A stretch of DNA of 25,577 nt from Micractinium sp. NFX-FRZ (taxonomy: Eukaryota > Chlorophyta > Trebouxiophyceae > Chlorellales > Chlorellaceae), in contig JAPTJF010000638.1 in assembly GCA_029339195.1 (NCBI GenBank), forward strand, positions 1-25,577, in the 5' to 3' direction. Shown here one piece after another: positions 1 to 9,700 of this stretch. The notes under the pieces were generated by a model. That model did no database searches. It was given only the letters and a program-made list of their open reading frames with translations, and had not been told where the DNA came from. The translations under genes and the position numbers were made by a program. Numbering within the stretch: the first letter of the stretch is position 1; every line of letters starts with the position of its first letter.

Positions 1-10
1 CAGAGGTAGT

Positions 11-60
11 TCAGGGGTGACCAGGGGTGGCCAGGGGTGATCAGGGGTGGTTTAGGGGGA
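11..60 (+). repeat. 10-bp G4 tandem repeat
   Basis: There are five copies of a unit close to TCAGGGGTGA, in strict 10-bp register and slightly degenerate towards the end. Each unit holds a GGGG run (14-17, 24-27, 34-37, 44-47, 55-58) separated by 6-7 nt, which is a G-quadruplex-type arrangement on the coding strand. It appears to lie in an intron of the kinase gene that begins outside the window, because no kinase-like reading frame crosses it. Confidence 0.8.
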
Positions 61-180
61 ACTCCATCCTCATAGTGAGTTTACACTGTAGATAGCTGAA
101 TTTTGCCAGTCAAGGCGTGCGCCAGCATGCCGGCCTGAGGTGCTTGCTCTCTGTGGTTTGCGACCCTCTGTAGGGGCCAG

Positions 181-1490
181 AGGATTGCGATTGACGTGGC
201 GCGCGGGCTGGACTACCTGCACAGGTGTGCATGGCTTGCGGGGTTGCTCTTGCAGTGGGGGCACTCATCCTCATCCTCATCATCATCATACTGAACTGCT
301 GCTGATTGTGCTCTCTCCGCGTGCACATAAATCCTCCCCACCAGGCGCAACATTATTCACCTCGACCTGAAAAGCCCGGTAAGGCAGCTGCGCACCCTCA
401 GCCGAGCCGTGTTGCTGGCACAAAAAGTGACTCCAAAGAGAGGCATGCCTTTCAGGCACAGCAGGTTGATGGGCACCTGGCTTCCTTGCACACTCCCTTC
501 CCTCTGGCAGAATGTGCTGCTGACGGAGCACGGGCGCGCCAAGGTGGCAGACGTGGGGCTGGCGCGCATGGTGCCCGCCACTCAGAGCTGCCTCACCAGC
601 AATGGTGCGCGGGGTGGGTAGGGAGTGGAGGAGGCTCTGTAACATACAGCACAATTCGGGGCAATTTGGTGTTGCCAAGTCGCCGGGTAGCAGCTATGCA
701 GCTCCACTTCTGAGGTGCTTGCCTGTTCAACTTTGCTCCGGCCTGCAGTCGACATTGGAACCTTCCCCTGGGCGGCCCCAGAGCAGCTGATGGGGCAGCG
801 CTGCTCCCTGAAAGCCGACATCTACGCCTACGGTGCGTGGGAGATTGGGGTGTGCAGGGGGTTGGGAATGCAGGGGGCGGTTGGGAGATCACACGTATTT
901 AGCGAGCAGCTGTTTGCCTACCACGCGCCCTGCTGCAGGTGTGCTGCTGTGGGAGATCTGCACCGGCCTGACGCCAGTGCGTGGGCACATGCGTGAGGTC
1001 AGGTGAGCGCAGGCCCCGCGGTGTCAGCAATGGGTGCGTAGCTGTGCAGCGGCCAGTGTCGCTGCCCTAGCTAGGGCAATAGCAATAGTTGGGTATCGTA
1101 TACAGTTGGCATGCTCACTCCGCTACAGTTTGGTTGATCTACGAGTGTCTCTGTGCTTCTGTGGTCTGCTGCAGGGTGCCCGAGGAGTGCCCGCAGGCGG
1201 TGGCCGACCTCATTACCGCCTGCATGTCCAGCCAGCCAGAGCAGCGCCCCAGCGCCGAGCAGATCATCCATGCACTGGCAGCCATGGCAGCCCCTCGGGA
1301 GTCTGCCCGAGCAGGACCTCTTCAAACAGCTGCCTGTGCCGAGGAGGCCAAGGAAGGAGCGGCGGCGTGCACTGGTGACAGCACGCCTAGCGAGGCAGGC
1401 ACCGGACATAAGGAGTTGCCTTCGACAGCAGTACAGGAGCAGCTGCCTGTGCCCCGCGGACGCTCCATGCTGCCAAGCCCGTTCAGCTAG
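181..1490 (+). CDS. TKL/RAF-like protein kinase, C-terminal part (5' truncated by window)
   Basis: The six visible exons are 181-224, 345-378, 511-604, 749-832, 939-1002 and 1175-1490, about 211 codons, and all junction phases agree. Reading through them gives a catalytic-loop helix (IAIDVARGLDYLH), then IIHLDLKSPNVLL, VADVGLARM, GTFPWAAPEQL, KADIYAYGVLLWEICTG and a C-lobe end with QPEQRPSAEQI. This order is that of a plant RAF-like/TKL serine-threonine kinase. The catalytic Asp and Lys (HLDLKSPN), the Mg-binding Asp and the APE motif are present. The HRD arginine is Leu and the DFG phenylalanine is Val, so it is a non-RD kinase with a DVG loop. After the kinase domain comes a low-complexity tail of about 70 residues ending SPFS. 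The N-lobe, and any receptor or regulatory domain, lie outside the window. A decayed copy lies at 5082-5925. The fold is certain; the substrate is unknown. Confidence 0.88.
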
Positions 1491-1574
1491 GTTGACGTGA
1501 ACATGAGCGCTATGTGAACCGAACTGGGCTAGCACGCCCCTTAGTGGAGGCCAGCTTCACGGACATACATGAGT

Positions 1575-1579
1575 TGTAA
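1575..1579 (+). terminator. TGTAA poly(A) signal of the kinase gene
   Basis: TGTAA lies 85 nt after the kinase stop codon, the usual position and sequence of the chlorophyte polyadenylation signal. Confidence 0.55.
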
Positions 1580-2649
1580 CACAGCAGCTGCAGTCGGAAG
1601 GTGCCAGTTGTAGTTTGAAGCGTGGAAGTTTAGGTTGGTTTAACCCAGTAGGTCTCACTTCTCACTGGCCCAAGGCCGGCCTCAATGGCCAGAGGCCCAC
1701 CACACGCTCAAGCGCCCTGCTTGCGCGTGCTCCTTCAGCATCTGGTCGGCACCTCCTGCTCGTGACAGCTGGCCCGACAGCCATGGCCAGCTGGCCAGTG
1801 AAGAGGCCCTAGCATGTGCTTACAATGGGGGTTCGCGAAAGAGTGGGGCATTGGGCTGTTTTTATATTATTTATATATAAGGCAGCAGAGCAGCGGGGCA
1901 CGGCTGCCCGGTGGGGCCTCGCACTGGCGGCATGGAGGGCTTCATGCGGCCCAGTAAGTAGTATGGAAGCATGAAAACCGGACGTCCGGACGTTCAAAAT
2001 TACAGAGTCGGTCTCATCGCATGGCAGGGCAAGGGAAGGTTGCATGGGGTGTTCAAGTCACAGGGCCGACCGCCAGCCTGGCGGGTACCTCCACAGGCGG
2101 CAACAGGTGGCGGCAGCCCGTCAGGGAGCGGGGCCAGTGAGGACAACGGATTCACAGGCAGGTGGGTCGGCAAAGGTTAAGGAAACTCAAAAAGCAGAAG
2201 TGAAGGTAGACTGGGTGGGCGTAGCCGCCATCTAGGCGGGGTTGGATGGTGGCAGCCATGTGCAGCCTGAGGCGGGGCCAGCGATTGCTGACTTGCTGGC
2301 CCGCAGGCAGGAGTTCATGTCGTGTGCAGATGGGAAGGGGCAGGAGGCATCATGCTGGCGGTGGCAGCCCTGCGACTGCCGTCAGCTCGTGCAAAGCGGC
2401 CGGCGGCAGGTGGATCCCTGGCTGGACTGGCCGGGCACAGGCAGTGGGCAGTGGCTCAGTTGAACAGGAACGGAGGCGAGCGATTATTTGGTTAATGTCG
2501 TGTGTTTACTGGGGTGGGCAGTGACGTGCCGTGCTGCAACAACGCTCACCCCCTGCGCTCCAATATGAAGTCGGCTGGGTAGGAGACTCTCCTTCTGTTG
2601 CAACTGCACCGGGAAGGCGCTGCCAGGGCCGCGCAGGCTGGCCGCACGA
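1580..2649. other. Convergent intergenic region / 3' UTRs
   Basis: No convincing coding exon was found on either strand; the ORFs here are short and have no recognisable family. It lies between the ends of two convergent genes and probably holds the long 3' UTR of the minus-strand secreted-protein gene, because a minus-strand TGTAA occurs at 2000-2004. Other contents are an AT-rich patch (about 1859-1882) and a perfect 12-bp palindrome CCGGACGTCCGG at 1978-1989. Confidence 0.6.
2000..2004 (-). terminator. Candidate TGTAA poly(A) signal of the secreted-protein gene
   Basis: This is the first minus-strand TGTAA after the stop at 2650. It implies a 3' UTR of about 650 nt, long but not unusual for Chlorella-type genes. 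Confidence 0.4.
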
Positions 2650-4686
2650 CTACGCCACCGCTGCGCAGGGGCATCCTGCAGGTTGGATGCCGGGGCAGAT
2701 AGGGAGAGTGAGCGCATGTGTTTGTGGTCACGGGGAGGAACGGGGGTTACGACAGGACAAACACTGCAGCTCCACTCCGCATGCACACACGCAAGCAAGC
2801 ATGCGTGCCACCCGCCCGGCTCCTCCCCCAGGCTCAGCCAGCCAGAGCACTCACCAGAGCAGGTGATATATTGCACGGTGCCGCAAAAGTTGGCGTTGCA
2901 CAGGTTGTTGGGTGCGGTCGCACCCAGGAGGACGGTGGGGAGCCCAACCGACGTTGACACTGCATTCACTCTGGGACCAAAGCTGGCCACGCCGGCGCAC
3001 CCCTGCAGAGCCAGGATGGTGCGGGTGCTACTCAGAGGGATGGCCTTGGACAGATCAGTGGGCGCGCAAAGTGGGGGTGCCCAAGGCACGGCCGCCGCCG
3101 CCGCCGCGCCCGCCTGCCAATGGCCGTGGGCAGGCACATGCCACGCACCTTGATGGTTTTGCAGTAGTAGTCCGGCACGGTGCTGGCGGCAGGCACACAG
3201 TTCGTGGCATAAGTGAAGCAGTTGTCTACCAGCTGCCCGTTGACCAGCGGCGGCTCAAACCTGACATTTTCCACTGCAGTCGGGCAGGCGGGCAGGGGGC
3301 GGGCGGGCAGGCAGGCAGGCAGGTGAATCCAGGGGGATTGCTTATGCCAGGCAGGAGTGGCGCTTCCCGGGTTTGGTCGCAAGGCACGCATGCAACTGGC
3401 GCTGTGCTGCATGATGCTGTAGTGTCTTGCTCACCACAGGGAGGCGGCGGTGGGGGTGAGGGGCTGGGAGGTGGCGGGCTGGGTGGAGGCGGGCTGGGTG
3501 GAGGCGGGGAGGGGCTGGGAGGTGGTGGGCTGGGGGGAGGCGGGGAGGGGCTGGGGGGAGGTGGGCTGGGCGGAGGTGGTGGCGAGGGCAGGCATTGCCC
3601 GGCCCCCACTGTCCAGCGCTCATTGCCGTTGCCGTGACCCACGCACTTGCACTCGCCACGCTGCGGATTGTGCGTGGGAGGCGCGGGCCCGGGGGGAGGT
3701 GATGGCTCAGGCACGCTGGTTGTATGAAAGGGGTGCTGCAATGTAGACCCAAGTCCTACCAGCGGAGCACCGGCCGAGGCTGTGCCAGCTCCAGGACGGG
3801 CGCAGCAGACTGGAGCAGACCGGAGCACATCCACACCCCACCGCCCTGGCGTGCAATGCTCAGCAAACCCCTGCCATGGCCACCCCATCCCTGCCCAACT
3901 CCATCCCCAAACCCATCCTTCCTGGCCCTCCTCACCCGCAGGATGCAGATCTGGTGAATGGCGCACAGCTGCCCGCCGCAAGGTGGAGCAGAGGGCACAC
4001 ACACCGGCCTGCCGCCCTGCAGTGAAAGACGAAAGCAGGGTTTTGACAGGCGGGGTGCGCGGGCGGGCCAGGCCAAGCATGCAGGCAGCTAGGTGGCGGC
4101 ACTGCTGGGCAGGTGGGCGGGTGGGCGGGCAGGGGCGGTCCGCTGCTCTCGCTGCTCAGGGGAGCAGCTGCACTTGCCTGCAGGTCGCACAGCTGGCCGG
4201 TTTTGCATGCGGGGCGGCAGTCTCTGCCGCCCTCCTCGGCCAGCTTGCGTGCCATGCCTGAGGGGCGGCACAGGGGGCGTTTTAATAAGGAAGCTCGCAG
4301 GAATTTACAGGGCCACCACAGGGAAACCCAGTTTGATTGTTTTGTCCTTGCCCACCACTCAGCCACCTTGGCTTCCGTGGGCCCGCCGCGCTCGCGTGCA
4401 CAGTCCCGCACGCGCGGTCCCGCAGCGCTCACCTGCACGGCGCGGCTCCCTCCAGCTCCGGGGCATCTCGCTCTCCTCTGCGCTTGCGCTGCAACGGGGA
4501 TAAGCGGGGGTTGAGAAATTGACTGCGTGCGCACGGGCCGCGGGGCTGAAGTGGGAAATCATGTGCGGCGCGCATTTCCACCCCGGTGACCCCCGGCCGA
4601 TTGCTGCTGAGACTCGCTCACCTCCAGGAGCAGGCCAGGAGATAGAAGAGGGCTGCCGCCAGGGAGGCAGCTTGTGGGCCCCTCAT
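2650..4686 (-). CDS. Secreted Cys-rich, Ser-Pro-rich protein (putative cell-wall/HRGP-type)
   Basis: Exons in transcription order are 4686-4622, 4488-4433, 4257-4178, 4016-3936, 3735-3435, 3273-3149, 3044-2855 and 2675-2650. They total 924 nt and encode 307 aa, with every phase consistent. The protein opens with a signal peptide (MRGPQAASLAAALFYLLACS, then an ASA-type cleavage site made by joining exons 1 and 2). Two short Cys-rich modules follow (RDCRPACKTGQLCDLQ; PVCVPSAPPCGGQLCAIHQI). Next come a segment with GECKCVGHGNGNERW and a Ser-(Pro)2-5 tract of about 50 residues, the usual target of hydroxyproline glycosylation. The C-terminal domain contains DNCFTYATNCVPAAS, DYYCKTIK and NLCNANFCGTVQYITCS; this Cys spacing resembles small secreted plant domains, though I cannot name a family. 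Intron 3 has a GC donor (GCAAGT). The eight-codon last exon is the least certain; without that splice the frame stays open to 2484. The likely place is the wall or apoplast. Confidence 0.72.
3439..3590 (-). repeat. Ser-Pro repeat coding tract
   Basis: Imperfect tandem units encoding SPPPP and SPSPPPP repeat through exon 5 of the secreted-protein gene. The plus strand is correspondingly G-rich, with many GGG/GGGG runs at short spacing. Repeat number is likely to vary between strains. Confidence 0.85.
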
Positions 4687-5081
4687 GGATGCTCACGAGC
4701 GCCTGAGCAGCACTGGAGGCGTGTGAGAGAAGAGCCTGGTGAGGTCAGCCTGTGCAGGAGGCTAGACGGCAAGCGCTTGAATGGCTGGCAAAGACAATAT
4801 GGATGCACCTGCGCTGGGGTCCAGTGCCCGAGCCCTGGTCCTGCCAGCTTCTCCCACCTGCTGGCCAGCAGCTGCCTGCCAGGACCACACATGTGTACAG
4901 CTGTACAGCTTTGGCGGGCAACTGCGCAAGCCTGGCTGTACTGCTGGAATGCTCAAGAAACGGGCAATGTGTGGGTTTGCTGCAGTGGCGTGGCATCCAG
5001 GAAATGCATTGCATGCTGCGGCGCGCCTTGGCCCAAGGCGCCTACTTTGTCGGCACAGCTCCTCACCCTCTGCCCGAGTAG
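4687..5081. other. 5' region of the secreted-protein gene and of the kinase relic
   Basis: This stretch lies upstream of both the minus-strand secreted-protein gene and the plus-strand kinase relic. I found no TATA box and no exon I could support. Remnants of an older kinase 5' part may be present but are not recognisable by eye. Confidence 0.45.
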
Positions 5082-5925
5082 GTGTACCGCGGCAAATGCG
5101 GCATGGACCCTGCAGCTGTCCTTCTCAAGGGGTTTGTGAGCAGCAGCGGCATGTGGATAGTGGGACAGACAGCCTAGCTTGCCTGCATGCTTCGCCTGCT
5201 CCGTGCACCATCCCGCGGCGGGAAGCACGCCTTAAGCGCGCCTGGCGGAGATTGCAGCACTGCCAAGGCGTCACCAATGCGGGCAGTGTCGCCACGCAAT
5301 GTGTGCAGCACTCCTGCCGCTCGTCTGCGCAGGTGATTAAAGAACCAGGCCGCGAGATGGACAGGCAGCAGCTGCTGCGATAGGTGGCCAAGAGCAAGGT
5401 GGAGATGTGGCAATGGCGAGCATGGTGCCCGCCACGCAGAGCTGCCTCGGCGCAGCGGTGAGCAGGGGAGGGAGTTCAGCAGGCGCCTTTGCCGTACGCG
5501 CTCTTCGCACGTGCGCCCTCTGCACTGCACTCTGTTTAGCTTTGAGTGCCTTGCGTAATCGCGCCTTCTCCCCTGTATCCGCCCCGCGCTCGACATTGGG
5601 ACCCTTGATGGGCGGCAACAGGTGGCTCTGCTGGGGACACGCCCCAGGCCTGGCAGGGTGAGCACGCCCAGCGAGGTGCAAGGCACAGCAGGTGTCGTGG
5701 CCAGGCAGAGAACGGGCTTCGAGGTAAGAACACCCAGCAGGGCACGGGAGGCAGCACCTGTCCCGCTGTCAAAGACAACACGTTTTGTGCAATTCCGGCC
5801 GCCGCGCTAGCGCTGGGCACGCTGGCACCGGCGCCTGCTGTTGCTGCCCAGGTCTCCCCGGGACAGCCACCCATGACACACACGCTCTGCCGCCAAGCCA
5901 TTCAACTAGTTCATACATGCAGCAT
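5082..5925 (+). pseudogene. Decayed duplicate of the kinase gene
   Basis: Four blocks match the kinase gene in the same order and orientation. Block 1, 5082-5129, reads VYRGKCGMDPAAVLLK, an N-lobe-like segment whose counterpart lies outside the window. Block 2, 5393-5447, matches 538-594 (AKVADVGLARMVPATQSCL); it shares the 15-nt run CATGGTGCCCGCCAC and has two small deletions that break the frame. Block 3, 5590-5635, matches the DIGT exon at 749-795. Block 4 matches the tail: 5659-5690 with 1372-1402, and 5848-5925 with 1448-1505, including the stop context (GCCAAGCC, TTCAACTAG against TTCAGCTAG). Exon 5 and most of exon 6 of the kinase have no counterpart, so an internal deletion is likely. 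The GTG splice donor after the activation-loop exon is still visible at 5458. I see no continuous reading frame. It is most simply a tandem-duplication relic. Confidence 0.65.
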
Positions 5926-6748
5926 CCTTTCCAGGCGTTCATATATCAGCAATGAAGGGGTGCCTCTGAAAGAGGGTCCCTCTTGCTGACTACAGTACCT
6001 CCCAGGTGGGCAGCTCCAGCACCGCCAGCAGCTGCTTCCCCTCAACCCTCTCACCCAGGCAAAGCAGCGTTTTGGTGCGTGCTATGGTGCGTTTTATGAT
6101 GTACGCAGGCGGGAGGCACGTGCATGAACTCAAGCACCCGGGACCTCTTGAGCCAGCCAGTATGTGTCGAACGAGATGCACGCTGGGCGGCCACGGATTG
6201 TGGGGCAGGACGCAGCCGACACCGGGGGTGCATGCTGACTTGTGGTGACTGAGCTGGTCGCAGTCCCCTGGAGCTTCTGCAGCTGCTCGGAGTCTGCCTG
6301 CAGGAGTTGAGTCCGTCCCCGCTGCACGTTTGGCATGGCCTCCGTGCTTCCGTCGCCGGGCACCGCCGCCGCACCACGCCTCCCTAACCCCGCGACAGCT
6401 GTTGCTTGCAAACGGCCAGTACACCGCGCGGGGTGCATGCAATTTGCTATTCGGCCGAATACCGAGAGTCTAGGGTGTGCAGTCAAGAGTCAGCCGCACG
6501 AGGGCAGGCATGCGAGGACCAGTGCAGGCTGCAAAAACGCGCTGTGGGGGTCCTCAAAGTAGGACATGGTAGGTGCAAATGATTGAGAAATGCGGGCGCA
6601 TCGAAAGCTCTAGCAGAATGGCGAAGCCACGAGGGGGCGTCCAGAAGGCGCCACGCAGAAGAAAACTTGGCCGCCGACAAATTGCGGCCGCCGCCCCAGC
6701 CCAGCCCTCTATCAACCTTCTGATTCCGTGCCGTTGACATCTGCAACC
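5926..6748. other. Intergenic region and HSP70 5' region
   Basis: No gene could be confirmed. The best candidate is a minus-strand ORF from 6442 to 5990 whose end (IIKRTIARTKTLLCLGERVE, then EGKQLLAVLELPTWEVL) has a protein-like composition. An overlapping minus frame holds QLLQADSEQLQKLQG. I recognise no family and could not build a spliced model. A perfect 14-bp palindrome TATTCGGCCGAATA lies at 6448-6461. The last 190 bp must hold the HSP70 promoter. It has seven scattered GAA triplets (6587-6663) but no clean alternating GAA/TTC heat-shock element and no TATA box. Confidence 0.4.
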
Positions 6749-9700
6749 ATGGCCAACGCTGTCGGAATAGACCTGGTCAGTTCGCGCCGCCGGCAGAGGA
6801 TGGCCGCTTGATCAGGCCGCTCACGCTGCCCACTCGCCAGCAAAGGCACCGCAGGGGCAGTGCATACCGCTACGAAGCTGCGATGGGCCCCGCAAAGGCT
6901 CTGCACCCCGCTGCAGCTTCAGGCCCGCCGCAGCGGAAGCGCGTTCCGGCGCTCCCGCCGCTGCCGCCAACCCACGCCGCCGCCCTGCCTTGGCTCCCAC
7001 CCCTGCAGGGCACCACCTACAGCTGCGTGGGTGTGTGGCAGCACGACCGTGTGGAGATCATCCCCAACGAGCAGGTGTGGCCAGATGCAGCAGTTTTTCA
7101 GCTGGGGTGGCAGCACACGCCTGGCTTGGCATCGTGCCGGCCCCGCCCGTCTGCGCCGGGTTCACACGCGGCGCTGCCGTTCTGTGGGGAGCCAATCACA
7201 GCACCTTCTCCAGTCCAACCTCTCTGGACGTCCCCTTGCAAATCAACCTCCCGCGCTCCATGTGTTTCGCATGCCGTTGCATGGTAACCGCACCACTCCC
7301 CTGTGCGGAATCTCTCCCACCCCTTCACCTTCTGCGCCCCGCCGACCCCCGCCATGTCGCCCCGCCCGCCGTGCAGGGTAACCGCACCACCCCCTCCTAT
7401 GTGGCCTTCACCGACACCGAGCGCCTGGTGGGCGATGCCGCCAAGAACCAGGTGGCGATGAACCCGGTGAGTGGCGGCACGCAAAAGAAATGCATGTGTG
7501 GTGAGCCCGCTCTTGCTGGCAGGCCCGCTCCCGGCCCTCGCTTCGAAGGTGCCCGCTCTGCTGGTCTTGGCCCTGCTTCCCGTCGCCCCCGCTGCAGCGC
7601 CTGCTATTGTTATTGGGTTCTCTGATTCCACACGTTATGACCACCCCACCCCACCCGGCGGGAACCTCCTTGTTGCAGATCAACACGGTGTTCGACGCCA
7701 AGCGCCTGATCGGCCGCCGCTTCTCCGACCCCGCCGTCAAGGTGAGCCCAGCCCTCTAGGCATATGCCTGGCTGCACTCTGGCACACAGGGCCGAGGGAG
7801 GGAGCGCACCCAGGCTGCGCTCACGGCCACGGCTCGCAACTACGTTGTTCACCACTGCCCTAGGTGGCCTGCCCCCCCGCCGCTCCCGACCCCCTGTTCA
7901 TCATCAACGAATCTGCCTCCCTCCCCTCCCCCCCCTGACCCACAGGACGACATGACGCACTTCCCCTTCAAGGTGGTGGCGGGCCCCGGCGACAAGCCCA
8001 TGATCGAGGGTGAGCGCTGCACAGCACAGCACAGACGGCGGCTGGCCCGGTGACCTGGCCGTCCCTGGCTGGCAGCCAGGCAGCCCGAGGCCCCAAGCTG
8101 GGCCGCACACTTTGCCGGCGTGTGTCCGCTCGCGCTGCACCCGCTTGCACCCTGACCTTGCCGCTACCGCTCGCTCGTCCCCTGCCCCTCCTCATCCCCC
8201 TTGATTGTATCCTCCTTGTCTCCCCCCCGCCGTGGCGCAGTGGAGTACAAGGGCGAGAAGAAGACGTTCAGCGCGGAGGAGGTGTCATCCATGGTGCTCG
8301 CCAAGATGAAGGAGGTGGCGGAGACCTACCTGGGCAAGAAGGTGGGTGCGGCACGTGTGGCTGGCTGTATCATCAGCAGCCGGCATGGCTCGGGTGGGGT
8401 TGGTCTCTGCAGAGGTGTCAACACGGGCACAGTCGTCTTGCTGCCGCACCCAGGGGGCTGCATTCTATGCGGAGCCAGCGGTAGCCACGGTCAATCACAA
8501 TTTCTAATGCTCTTCCGCTCCGCCGTTGCCACACTGCGCCCTGACGTGTGCAGGTGCAAAAGGCGGTGGTCACCGTGCCCGCCTACTTCAACGACTCCCA
8601 GCGCCAGGCAACCAAGGTGGGTGCTGCTCTGGAGTGACAGAGTGGTAGCTTAAGGAGCACCCCGGGCCCCAGCAGTAGTGCAGAGCTTCACAAATGTTGG
8701 CGGGCGCACAAGCAGCCCAGCACAGCTGGGAGCTGCTGGCGAGTGCAGCGGCAGCGCATGCCGCATCTCAGCCCGCCCAGCCTGTACCCGCTCTCCCTCG
8801 CCAACCCCATCCTCCACGCTCACCGGCCTCCCCGCACCTTCGTTCCCCTCTGCTCCCTGCCCTGCCCGCAGGATGCCGGCGTGATTGCTGGCCTGGAGGT
8901 GCTGCGTATCATCAACGAGCCCACCGCCGCCGCCATTGCCTACGGCCTGGACAAGAAGACCAAGGGTGGGTGGGTGGGGCCTTCTGTTGTCGTCCCGCTC
9001 ATTCCTGTGTGGTTTGCAAGCCTTGCGCTGTCTTGTTTGCGGTGCTGCGCCGTCTGTGGCCCCGCCCTCGTTCTGCCCCCGCCCCCGTCCCCCTGGGATG
9101 CACACATGCGCCGCCCTGTGCAGCCCACTGGCATGTAACTGCGACTCTTACATGCTTTGTTTGACTGCGCCCCTTCCGCAGGCGCTAAGCACAGCGAGCA
9201 CAACGTGCTCATCTTCGACCTGGGCGGCGGCACCTTTGATGTGTCCCTGCTGTCCATTGACGAGGGCATCTTCGAGGTGGGTGGGCGAATGGTTGCACGG
9301 GGGTAGGCGGGTGCTCAAGGGCAGGGGGGGCATCCACTTTAGCGGTGGCGGCGCGGCGCCCCATGCAGCCTACGCAGGCAGAGGCGGGGGGGCCTTTATA
9401 AGATATGGGTGGCAGCTGTGTGGTGCAGCGGCTGCGTTCTCAGGGGTGCGGCGCGGCGTGGCGCCCCTCTTGCTGCCTGTCGTGAACAAACCGCACCGCG
9501 CTGCCCACTCTTGCAAAGGACTCGGTGCCTAAACAAGCGCTGGCCTGTCCTTTTCTGTGCGCTGCAGGTCAAGGCCACCGCTGGTGACACCCACCTGGGT
9601 GGTGAGGACTTTGACAACCGCCTGGTGGCGCACTTTGCCCAGGTGGGTGCTCCGCTCTGCTGGGCCGGCAGCTGGACTGGCGGGCGGGCGGGCAGGGAGG

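Noticed and set aside
1615..2524. Several short plus-strand ORFs in the convergent region
   Set aside because: None has a family-like sequence or supporting splice sites, and the stretch is best read as 3' UTRs.
2484..2854. Unspliced continuation of the secreted-protein frame to a stop at 2484
   Set aside because: It begins with a consensus GTGAGT donor, loses the Cys-rich pattern, and an acceptor in phase at 2675 gives a short clean end. It is kept as the alternative 3' end.
6587..6663. Heat-shock element from seven GAA triplets before HSP70
   Set aside because: Spacing is irregular (for example 16, 13 and 7 bp) and no TTC partners alternate with them, so the element definition is not met.
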